Shown here: positions 1 through 5,973 of the stretch, in pieces
Position numbering within the stretch: the stretch's first letter is position 1
Layout: the number at the start of each line of letters is the position of its first letter
Assembly (NCBI GenBank): GCA_003537495.1
Contig: DPSB01000121.1
Location: forward strand, 2,941-10,278
DNA from: Cytophagales bacterium
GTDB lineage: Bacteria; Bacteroidota; Bacteroidia; Cytophagales; Cyclobacteriaceae
Direction: 5' to 3'
DNA: 7,338 nt
Notes under the pieces: model-generated
The model's database searches: none
What the model saw: only the letters and a program-made list of their open reading frames with translations
Told to the model about the DNA's origin: nothing
Translations under genes and position numbers: made by a program

Positions 1-140
1 ATGTAGCTCTTGCTTCCCCTGCTATCATTCTTTCAGAGATTATCCCTGTTAATTACTTATCGAAGGTAAAACACTTCAATTACGACACTCCATTGCGAGC
101 GTGTGACCTGACGGTTGCGCACCAGGTTTTCCTGATTTGA
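1..140 (+). CDS. C-terminal fragment of a HYC_CC_PP-like protein (5' end outside window)
   Basis: The frame whose first full codon begins at base 3 is open for 45 codons and ends at TGA 138-140. The peptide ends NYDTPLRACDLTVAHQVFLI. From memory this resembles the conserved tail of the small Bacteroidota family called HYC_CC_PP, whose members end in roughly YSPPLL..D..V..QVFLI and often sit beside heavy-metal efflux genes; here only one of the two prolines of the PP motif is kept. The N-terminal signal peptide and the HYC and CC motifs that would confirm the family lie outside the window. The gene is on the same strand as cusA and 93 bases upstream, so it may be the preceding gene of the operon. 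The function of the family is not known to me; a role in metal handling is only suggested by context and by its Cys/His motifs. Confidence 0.6.
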   Translation, partial: VALASPAIILSEIIPVNYLSKVKHFNYDTPLRACDLTVAHQVFLI

Positions 141-155
141 TTTTCTCTCCCTTTT

Positions 156-172
156 AAGAGCTATCTGCTCTT
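156..172 (+). terminator. small hairpin in the cusA leader, possible weak terminator or attenuator
   Basis: AAGAGC (156-161) and GCTCTT (167-172) are perfect inverted repeats around a five-base loop. The stem is only 6 bp and no uninterrupted T-run follows directly (TCTATGTCC comes first, then TCTTTT at 182-187), so it does not look like a strong intrinsic terminator. It lies between the upstream gene and cusA and could reduce read-through or shape the leader mRNA. The whole 141-233 spacer is about 72% pyrimidine, and I saw no TAnnTTTG-type Bacteroidota -7 element in it. Confidence 0.2.
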
Positions 173-233
173 TCTATGTCCGTCTTTTAACTAAGCGGCT
201 CCTGATTTTCAATTTCTCTTAAGTTTCTACATC

Positions 234-1520
234 ATGATTGAAGGATTAATCTCATTCTCCCTTCGCAACCGCTTTCTCGTATTGTTGGTTGCCATTGGCT
301 TGTTTGCCTGGGGAATTTATTCAGTGCGCGTCAATAAAATTGATGCTATTCCTGACTTGTCCGAAAACCAGGTGATTGTCTTCACCGAATGGATGGGACG
401 CAGCCCCCAGATTATGGAAGACCAGATTACGTATCCGCTGGTCACCAATCTACAAGGTCTGCCACAGGTTAAATATGTACGCGGTTCATCCATGTTCGGG
501 ATGAGTTTTGTCTATGTGATTTTCAATGACGAAACCGATGTGTATTGGGCACGAGAGAGGGTGTTGGAAAGACTAAATTATGCTACCCGCTTGTTACCAC
601 AAGGAGTAACACCCACGCTTGGTCCAGATGGAACTGGCGTTGGCCATATACTATGGTACACACTAGATGCACCAGGTTTGGATTTAGGCGAACAACGCGC
701 GCTACAAGATTGGTACATAAAATTCGGATTGCAGAATGTGCCGGGTGTCAGCGAGATAGCCTCCTTTGGAGGGTTCCAAAAACAATATCAGGTAACCCTC
801 AATCCTAACAAACTCATCTACTACAATCTTTCAGTACCTGAGGTTATTCAGGCAGTGCGCAATAATAATAACGAAGCGGGTGGGCGTAAATTCGAAATCA
901 ATGACATCGGTTACATCATCAAAACCACAGGCTACCTCAAGTCTGTAGAGGAGATTGAAAACATATCGCTCAAAACAGTTAACGCAACACCAATAAAAGT
1001 ACGAGATGTAGCTACTGTACAAATGACAGGTGAAACACGTCTCGGTATTTTTGATGAAGATGGAGAGGGAGAGGTAGTTGGGGGCATTGTGGTTATGCGC
1101 TATGGCGAAAATGCCGATGAGGTGATTAAAGCAGTGAAGAAAAAGATGGACGAAGTGGCGAAAGGACTCCCAAACGGTATGAAGTTCAATATTGTGTATG
1201 ATCGCAGTGAGCTAATTGAAGAATCAATCTCATCAATCAAAACCACACTCATTGAAGAAATGATTGTAGTGTCTTTGGTAGTTATCATCTTCTTATTCCA
1301 TTGGCGGAGTGCTGCCAGCATCATCATCCAGATTCCCATTACAATTGCTACGAGTTTCATTCTGCTGAATGCTTTTGGCATTACCTCCAACATCATGTCC
1401 TTAACGGGTATCGCGTTGGCTATTGGTGTTATTGTAGATAATGGAATTATCATGGCCGAAAACTCCTACAAAAACCTATCGCATCGCTTTGCTGAACTGA
1501 ACCCAGAAGAAAAGAAATAA
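234..1520 (+). CDS. cusA: CusA-type Cu(I)/Ag(I) RND efflux permease, N-terminal half (TM1-4, PN porter domains)
   Basis: This is the N-terminal 428 residues of an HME-RND permease; full-length CusA is about 1050 residues. It opens MIEGLI, as E. coli CusA opens MIEWII, which supports this start although no clear ribosome binding site precedes it. TM1 is at about residues 13-32, with DAIPDLSENQVIV just after it. The periplasmic PN1/PN2 porter region follows, with YWARERVLERLNY, LGPDGTGVGHI and ASFGGFQKQYQV. TM2 (about 341-357), TM3 (361-381) and TM4 (388-409) come next. TM4 contains VDNGIIMAEN; Asp402 matches the proton-relay Asp405 of E. coli CusA. The chain stops at TAA 1518-1520 in the TM4-TM5 cytoplasmic loop, after ELNPEEKK, where a normal homologue would continue. 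The rest is encoded in the same frame from 1524. This half lacks the metal-site methionines and two of the three proton-relay residues, so it cannot transport alone. Confidence 0.93.
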   Translation: MIEGLISFSLRNRFLVLLVAIGLFAWGIYSVRVNKIDAIPDLSENQVIVFTEWMGRSPQIMEDQITYPLVTNLQGLPQVKYVRGSSMFGMSFVYVIFNDETDVYWARERVLERLNYATRLLPQGVTPTLGPDGTGVGHILWYTLDAPGLDLGEQRALQDWYIKFGLQNVPGVSEIASFGGFQKQYQVTLNPNKLIYYNLSVPEVIQAVRNNNNEAGGRKFEINDIGYIIKTTGYLKSVEEIENISLKTVNATPIKVRDVATVQMTGETRLGIFDEDGEGEVVGGIVVMRYGENADEVIKAVKKKMDEVAKGLPNGMKFNIVYDRSELIEESISSIKTTLIEEMIVVSLVVIIFLFHWRSAASIIIQIPITIATSFILLNAFGITSNIMSLTGIALAIGVIVDNGIIMAENSYKNLSHRFAELNPEEKK

Positions 1521-1526
1521 GCTATG
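1518..1526 (+). other. in-frame stop/restart that splits cusA (TAA GCT ATG)
   Basis: The three codons TAA, GCT, ATG are all in the frame of the upstream ORF, so one sense codon in place of TAA would give a single 1071-codon CusA. No frameshift or deletion is involved. The purine-rich stretch AGAAGAAAAGAAA lies just upstream of the ATG and could serve as a weak ribosome-loading site, and the stop-to-start gap of three bases suits termination-reinitiation. The junction between the two adaptor genes (TAG CC ATG at 5969-5976) looks alike. UAA is not a usual read-through or recoding codon. A base-call error or a recent nonsense mutation cannot be excluded. Confidence 0.85.
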
Positions 1527-3452
1527 ATTAAAAAATTATTTTCACGCAACTATAATAAAATTGATGAGCAGGAACGGCTTGACATAATAGAAAAGTCAAG
1601 CAAACAGGTTTCTCGCGGGGTGTTCTATTCAACCATTATCATCATTACATCTTTTCTTCCGGTATTCATGCTCACTGGCCAGGAGGGCAAATTATTCCAT
1701 CCACTCGCCTATACCAAAACATTTATCATGTTGGTAGATGCGCTGCTGGTAGTAACATTGGCACCTGTTATCATTTCCTTTTTTATGAAAGGGAAGTTCG
1801 CAGATGAAAGTAAGAATCCCATTAACCGCTTTCTCGAAAGAATATACGAACCCATCATACGTGCCTGTATGAAATGGCGCAAGACAACGATTGGGATCAA
1901 CATACTTGCCTTGTTGGTAAGTGTTCCGCTGTTGATGAGCCTCGGTTCAGAATTCATGCCTCCTTTGGATGAGCAATCCATATTGTTCATGCCTGTAACA
2001 TTACCCGATGTTTCAAATGAAGAAGCTAAACGAATTCTTCAGGTGCAGGATAAGATTATCAAATCCGTACCTGAAGTTGACAAGGTTCTAGGCAAAGCAG
2101 GGCGTGCCAGCACTGCGACTGATAACTCACCCATCAGCATGATCGAAACCATTATCATGCTTAAGCCAAAATCAGAATGGCGTGAGGGTATAACCAAAAA
2201 GGATATTGTTAATGAGCTTGATGCCAAGATGCAAATACCAGGGGTCGTAAACGGCTGGACACAGCCTATCATCAATCGCATTAATATGCTCGCTACGGGC
2301 ATTCGTACCGATGTAGGAGTGAAGGTATACGGCCAAAATCTTGACAGCATCTATGTTTTATCAGAGCGAGTAAAAACTGCGTTAGAAGGAATTCCAGGAG
2401 TAAAAGATTTATATGTTGATCCTATAACAGGCGGAAAGTACTTGACGATTGACATTAATCGAGAAGCACTTGGTCGTTACGGATTAAGCGTGAACGATGT
2501 AAACATGATTGTAGAATCTGCCATTGGCGGTTCTCCAATCGGCCAAACTATTGAGGGTCGCCAACGATTTTCCATTAGCGTAAGACTTGCGCAAGATTAT
2601 CGAAACAGCATTGAGCAATTCAATAGAATACCTATTAAAACGCCTGCTTTAGGAACCATACCACTTTCTTCTGTTGCTACCCTAAAATTTGAAAATGGCC
2701 CACCGATGATTACCTCCGAAAACGCCATGCTTCGCGGGGCTGTGCTTTTTAATGTACGTGACCGTGATTTGGGCAGCACAGTGAAGGAGGCTGTTGAAAC
2801 CCTAAATTCAAAAATGGGGACTATGCCAAATGGCTACTATGTAGAATGGAGTGGTCAATATGAAAACCTGATTCGGGGGCAACAAACATTAATGATGATT
2901 TTACCCATCGTGCTGCTTATCATTTTTGTTTCGCTTTACCTCGCCTTCAAATCCATTCGCGAGGCATTCTTCAGTTTGATTACCGTCCCCTTTGCTTTGA
3001 TTGGTGGAGCTTATATGGTTTACTTCTACGGTGTGAATTTGTCTGTGGCCGTGGCCGTTGGGTTCATTGCCCTATTTGGTATTGCAGTGGAGACAGGTGT
3101 GGTGATGGTGATCTATCTAAACGATGCTATGCAACAATTGGTGAAACTTCGGGGTAACTCTAGCGAAACCATTTCAATGGAAGAATTGAAGGAGTATGTA
3201 ATTGCTGGTGCCGCAAAGCGCCTTCGTCCAAAAATAATGACCGTATGCGTGGCCTTGTTTGGCCTGGTGCCTGTACTATGGGCAACGGGTGTGGGCAGTG
3301 ATGTAATGCAACCCATCGTGTTACCCATGATTGGCGGTGTGCTCACATCCTCTACCCACATTTTGCTCGTAACCCCACTCATCTTTTTGATGACTAAAGA
3401 ATATGAACTCAGAAAATTCGGAAAAATGGAAGTCTATGAAGTGTATCACTAA
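1524..3452 (+). CDS. cusA: CusA-type Cu(I)/Ag(I) RND efflux permease, C-terminal part (TM5-12, PC porter domains)
   Basis: These 642 residues continue CusA. After a basic start (MIKKLFSRNYNKIDEQ) the conserved IIEKSSKQVSRG leads into TM5 (about 33-50), then TGQEGKLFHPLA and TM6 (65-88). TM7 is near 121-140, the periplasmic PC1/PC2 porter domains span about 141-450, and TM8-12 fill about 454-624. Three methionines match the periplasmic Cu/Ag site of E. coli CusA (Met573, Met623, Met672): Met156 in LFMPVTLP, Met206 in ISMIETI and Met255 in INMLATGI. This favours Cu(I)/Ag(I) over the Zn/Co/Ni-type CzcA. Glu523 (AVETGVVM) and Lys570 (RLRPKIMT) match the remaining proton-relay residues. The chain has no internal damage. 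ATG 1524 is the first start after the upstream stop. Its 3' end overlaps the outer-membrane factor gene by 17 bases. It is either a separate subunit or the rest of an interrupted cusA. Confidence 0.92.
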   Translation: MIKKLFSRNYNKIDEQERLDIIEKSSKQVSRGVFYSTIIIITSFLPVFMLTGQEGKLFHPLAYTKTFIMLVDALLVVTLAPVIISFFMKGKFADESKNPINRFLERIYEPIIRACMKWRKTTIGINILALLVSVPLLMSLGSEFMPPLDEQSILFMPVTLPDVSNEEAKRILQVQDKIIKSVPEVDKVLGKAGRASTATDNSPISMIETIIMLKPKSEWREGITKKDIVNELDAKMQIPGVVNGWTQPIINRINMLATGIRTDVGVKVYGQNLDSIYVLSERVKTALEGIPGVKDLYVDPITGGKYLTIDINREALGRYGLSVNDVNMIVESAIGGSPIGQTIEGRQRFSISVRLAQDYRNSIEQFNRIPIKTPALGTIPLSSVATLKFENGPPMITSENAMLRGAVLFNVRDRDLGSTVKEAVETLNSKMGTMPNGYYVEWSGQYENLIRGQQTLMMILPIVLLIIFVSLYLAFKSIREAFFSLITVPFALIGGAYMVYFYGVNLSVAVAVGFIALFGIAVETGVVMVIYLNDAMQQLVKLRGNSSETISMEELKEYVIAGAAKRLRPKIMTVCVALFGLVPVLWATGVGSDVMQPIVLPMIGGVLTSSTHILLVTPLIFLMTKEYELRKFGKMEVYEVYH

Positions 3453-4689
3453 AATAGCAAAACTGTTTACAGGGCTCTGTTTCGGGTTAGTCACCACGGG
3501 CAATGCTCAGGTGATTAGCCTGGACAGTGTATTGCGTACCATCGACCTACGCAACCCCATGCTCCAGGAGTATGACAACAAGGTGAAAGCATTAAACACG
3601 TACACGGAAGGTGCAAAAAGTTGGATGGCACCAATGGTAGGTGCGGGTACGTTTATGACACCTTATCCAGGCCAGTTGTTAATGGACGAACGTGATAAAG
3701 GCTCGGTGATGATTTCTTTTGAACAAGACATCCCTAACCCGGCCAAATTGAATGCAAACAAAAACTATTTCGCATCGCGGGCTTCGGTGGAAGAACAGGG
3801 TCGGGCAAAGCAATTCAACATGCTTAGGTCAGAAGCAAAATCGCTCTACTACCAATGGATAGTCTCCGAAAAGAAAATGAGTATCCTAAAGGAGAATGAG
3901 CGCATCATGGAATTAATGGTAAAGATTTCGCGAATCCGCTATCCATATAACCAAGGAAGTTTGGGAAACATCTATAAAGCAGAAGGTCGCTTATATGAAG
4001 TGAAGAACATGCAAACCATGACACTTGGTGAGATTGAGGAAAAGCGTTTTCGGTTGAAAGGACTCATGAGTATACCACATGATACTCCCATCCAAGTAGA
4101 TACGGCTACCCAAATTTCATTTAACGCTGATCAGATTATGTATGATACTGCTGCGCTTGGTAATCAACGAAGTGATGTAATGCAAATCAATAAAACGATT
4201 GACGCCATGAGGTTCAATCAAAAGGTGCAACAATCACAAGCGAAGCCTGATTTTAAAATTCGCTTCGATCACATGCAACCATTGGGCAACATGCCAACGC
4301 AGTTCACGGCAATGGCAATGGTATCTATACCCATTGCTCCGTGGTCATCCAAAATGTATAAGTCAGAAACACGCGGAATGCAATATGACATCGAAGCGAT
4401 GAAGCGCGGTCGTGAGGCCATATTGATTGAGGCACAAGGAATGTTAGCTGGCATGGCCGCACAATTGAACAGGATGCAGGAGCAGTTGACTAATTACAAT
4501 ACTAAGATCATACCGGCACTTCGAAGGAACTATGAAACCCTGATGCTTGCCTACGAAGAAAACCGTGAACAACTGCCTATTGTAATCGATGCTTGGGAGG
4601 CGTTGAACATGGCGCAGATGCAATACCTTGAAAAAATGGAAGAGTACTATAACATGATAGTAGCCTATGAAAAAGAACTTGAGAAATAG
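3436..4689 (+). CDS. TolC-family outer-membrane factor of the Cus system (CusC-like), methionine-rich
   Basis: A 417-residue outer-membrane efflux channel subunit. I chose ATG 3436 over the in-frame ATG at 3403 because it gives a clean signal peptide (MKCITKIAKL..., hydrophobic core, likely cut at TGNA|Q, residues 24/25) and follows the purine-rich GGAAAAATGGAAG (3420-3432); the longer form would add 11 polar residues before it. It has no lipobox, unlike E. coli CusC. The mature part shows the OMF layout of two similar halves rich in long helices: about 100-205 (SRASVEEQGRAKQFNMLRSE) and about 310-417 (alpha-helical, ending in MEEYYNMIVAYEKELEK), with beta-strand-like segments near 88-98 and 272-300 (SIPIAPWS). 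About 31 of 393 mature residues are Met, unusual for an OMF and in keeping with a copper/silver path. It overlaps cusA by 17 bases and the first adaptor by 23. Confidence 0.85.
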   Translation: MKCITKIAKLFTGLCFGLVTTGNAQVISLDSVLRTIDLRNPMLQEYDNKVKALNTYTEGAKSWMAPMVGAGTFMTPYPGQLLMDERDKGSVMISFEQDIPNPAKLNANKNYFASRASVEEQGRAKQFNMLRSEAKSLYYQWIVSEKKMSILKENERIMELMVKISRIRYPYNQGSLGNIYKAEGRLYEVKNMQTMTLGEIEEKRFRLKGLMSIPHDTPIQVDTATQISFNADQIMYDTAALGNQRSDVMQINKTIDAMRFNQKVQQSQAKPDFKIRFDHMQPLGNMPTQFTAMAMVSIPIAPWSSKMYKSETRGMQYDIEAMKRGREAILIEAQGMLAGMAAQLNRMQEQLTNYNTKIIPALRRNYETLMLAYEENREQLPIVIDAWEALNMAQMQYLEKMEEYYNMIVAYEKELEK

Positions 4690-5971
4690 ATTGACAGTTA
4701 TCATTTGTCAATTGTCAATTATGTTGCTGTTGCTTGCGACAGCCTGTTCAAGTGATAAGCAAGCAGAGAATGCAGATACTTACATCTGCCCTATGCACCC
4801 GACAGTAGTGTCTGACAGACCAAGCACATGCCCTGTGTGTGGTATGGATTTGGTGCGTAAAGCAAGACCTGGCGAAGAGGTAGAGATAACCGAAGACCTG
4901 GCGCGTTTAATAAAATCGCCCAACGAAGTGGTTGTAGCATCTATCAAAACAGTGAAAGCTGAGTATAAGTCAGTGGCAGCCACTGTACAGGCACAGGGTG
5001 TTGTTACCTACGACACACGCTACGTGTATAACATTCCGGCACGTATCGGTGGCCGGTTAGAGAAAGTCTATTTGAAGTATCCGTTTCAATCTGTTCGAAA
5101 AGGTCAAAAAGTTGCTGACATCTATAGTCCCGAACTGCTGACTGCACAACGTGAGCTTCTGTACCTGACGGAAAACGATAAAAACAATGAAGAATTGATT
5201 CGATCAGCCAAGAACAAGTTGCTTCTATTGGGAGCTTCCGAAAATCAAGTGAATGAAATTATTGCCAGAAAAGAAGCGGTATATACGTTCTCCATTTTCA
5301 GTGGCTATGATGGTTATGTAATCAGTATAAATCAACAGGCGCCAGCAATAAGCACGGCATCTACCTCAGCAGTATCGTCAATGGGCGGGGGCATGGGCGA
5401 TGCTGGTATGGGCTCCACTCCACAGGCTACAGCGCCATCCAGCCCACAGCTTAATGGTGACTTGATTCGGGAAGGCAGCTATGTAACCACAGGTCAGGTT
5501 TTGTTTAATGTTGTCAATACATCAGCCCTTCGTGTAGAACTTAACATAGCTATCTCGAAGGCAGGCTCTGTAAAATCGGGCGACAAAATTTTGCTTGATA
5601 TGGGTCATGACAAAATCGAAGAAGCAAAAGTGGATTTTGTTCAGCCATTCTTTTCGGACGGTGAGGACTTTGTAAAAGTGAGAGTGTATGTACGAAATAC
5701 CGAAGAACTAAGCATCGGTCAGTTGGTTTCAGCCACACTACAATTTCAAACCAGTGAAACCTTGTGGTTGCCAAAAGAAGCCATACTTGATATGGGTATG
5801 GAAAAAATTGCCTTTGTAAAAGAGCGGGGGGTGTTTAAGCCAAAGAAAATCATTACAGGCATTCGCACCAATGATTTAATCGAAGTGAAGCAGGGGCTTG
5901 CTTCATCAGATGAAGTAGCAGTAAATGCACAGTATATGATAGACAGTGAAAGTTTTATAAAATCGAAATAG
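4667..5971 (+). CDS. cusB: CusB-type periplasmic adaptor lipoprotein 1 with heavy-metal-binding domain and Met/Gly-rich insert
   Basis: A 434-residue membrane-fusion protein that should bridge CusA and the outer-membrane channel. The signal peptide MKKNLRNRLT... ends in the lipobox ATAC, so Cys27 is the likely lipidated residue. A heavy-metal-binding domain (residues about 39-63) carries CPMHP and CPVCGM, with Cys41, Met43, His44, Cys55, Cys58 and Met60 as candidate ligands. Next come a beta-barrel/lipoyl half (about 100-155), a short helical hairpin (about 156-202, SPELLTAQRELLYL), the second lipoyl half (GYDGYVISI and LIREGSYVTTGQVLF), the beta-barrel (285-360) and the membrane-proximal domain (LPKEAIL to the end). 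An insert of about 37 residues (226-262) containing MGGGMGDAGMG separates the two parts of the second lipoyl half. The start at 4667 lies 23 bases inside the preceding gene; a later ATG (4721) would leave too short and uncharged a signal peptide. A heptamer repeat lies within the signal-peptide codons. Confidence 0.9.
   Translation: MKKNLRNRLTVIICQLSIMLLLLATACSSDKQAENADTYICPMHPTVVSDRPSTCPVCGMDLVRKARPGEEVEITEDLARLIKSPNEVVVASIKTVKAEYKSVAATVQAQGVVTYDTRYVYNIPARIGGRLEKVYLKYPFQSVRKGQKVADIYSPELLTAQRELLYLTENDKNNEELIRSAKNKLLLLGASENQVNEIIARKEAVYTFSIFSGYDGYVISINQQAPAISTASTSAVSSMGGGMGDAGMGSTPQATAPSSPQLNGDLIREGSYVTTGQVLFNVVNTSALRVELNIAISKAGSVKSGDKILLDMGHDKIEEAKVDFVQPFFSDGEDFVKVRVYVRNTEELSIGQLVSATLQFQTSETLWLPKEAILDMGMEKIAFVKERGVFKPKKIITGIRTNDLIEVKQGLASSDEVAVNAQYMIDSESFIKSK
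4690..4719 (+). repeat. TGTCAAT tandem heptamer with inverted copy
   Basis: TGTCAAT occurs twice in tandem (4706-4712 and 4713-4719), and its reverse complement ATTGACA occurs at 4690-4696, leaving a nine-base loop. It starts on the first base after the outer-membrane factor stop codon and lies inside the signal-peptide codons of the first adaptor (about residues 9-18). It can form a 7-bp hairpin with either right-hand copy. From memory, similar ATTGACAATTGTCAATT-type repeats occur between genes in Bacteroidota genomes, so it may be a copy of a dispersed intergenic repeat that has been taken into the coding sequence. Any regulatory role is speculative. Confidence 0.55.
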
Positions 5972-5973
5972 CC

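Noticed and set aside
545..808. Plus-strand ORF of 87 codons in another frame within cusA
   Set aside because: Overlaps the conserved PN porter region; Arg/Thr/Trp-rich out-of-frame composition with no domain.
1100..1453. Minus-strand ORF of 117 codons inside cusA
   Set aside because: Lies wholly opposite conserved TM and porter coding sequence; its composition is that of an antisense shadow and it matches no family I know.
1518..1520. Programmed stop-codon read-through or recoding of the cusA TAA
   Set aside because: UAA is not used for selenocysteine or pyrrolysine, the following GCU does not match the known CAR-YYA read-through context, and an ATG lies one codon on. Reinitiation, a nonsense mutation or a sequence error are simpler.
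3403..3435. Upstream in-frame start for the outer-membrane factor
   Set aside because: Would add 11 polar residues before an otherwise normal signal peptide and lengthen the overlap with cusA to 50 bases; ATG 3436 fits better.
234..3452. CzcA (Zn/Co/Cd) instead of CusA
   Set aside because: All three methionines of the Cu/Ag site are present and the neighbouring proteins have Cys/Met metal domains, which favours monovalent Cu/Ag export.
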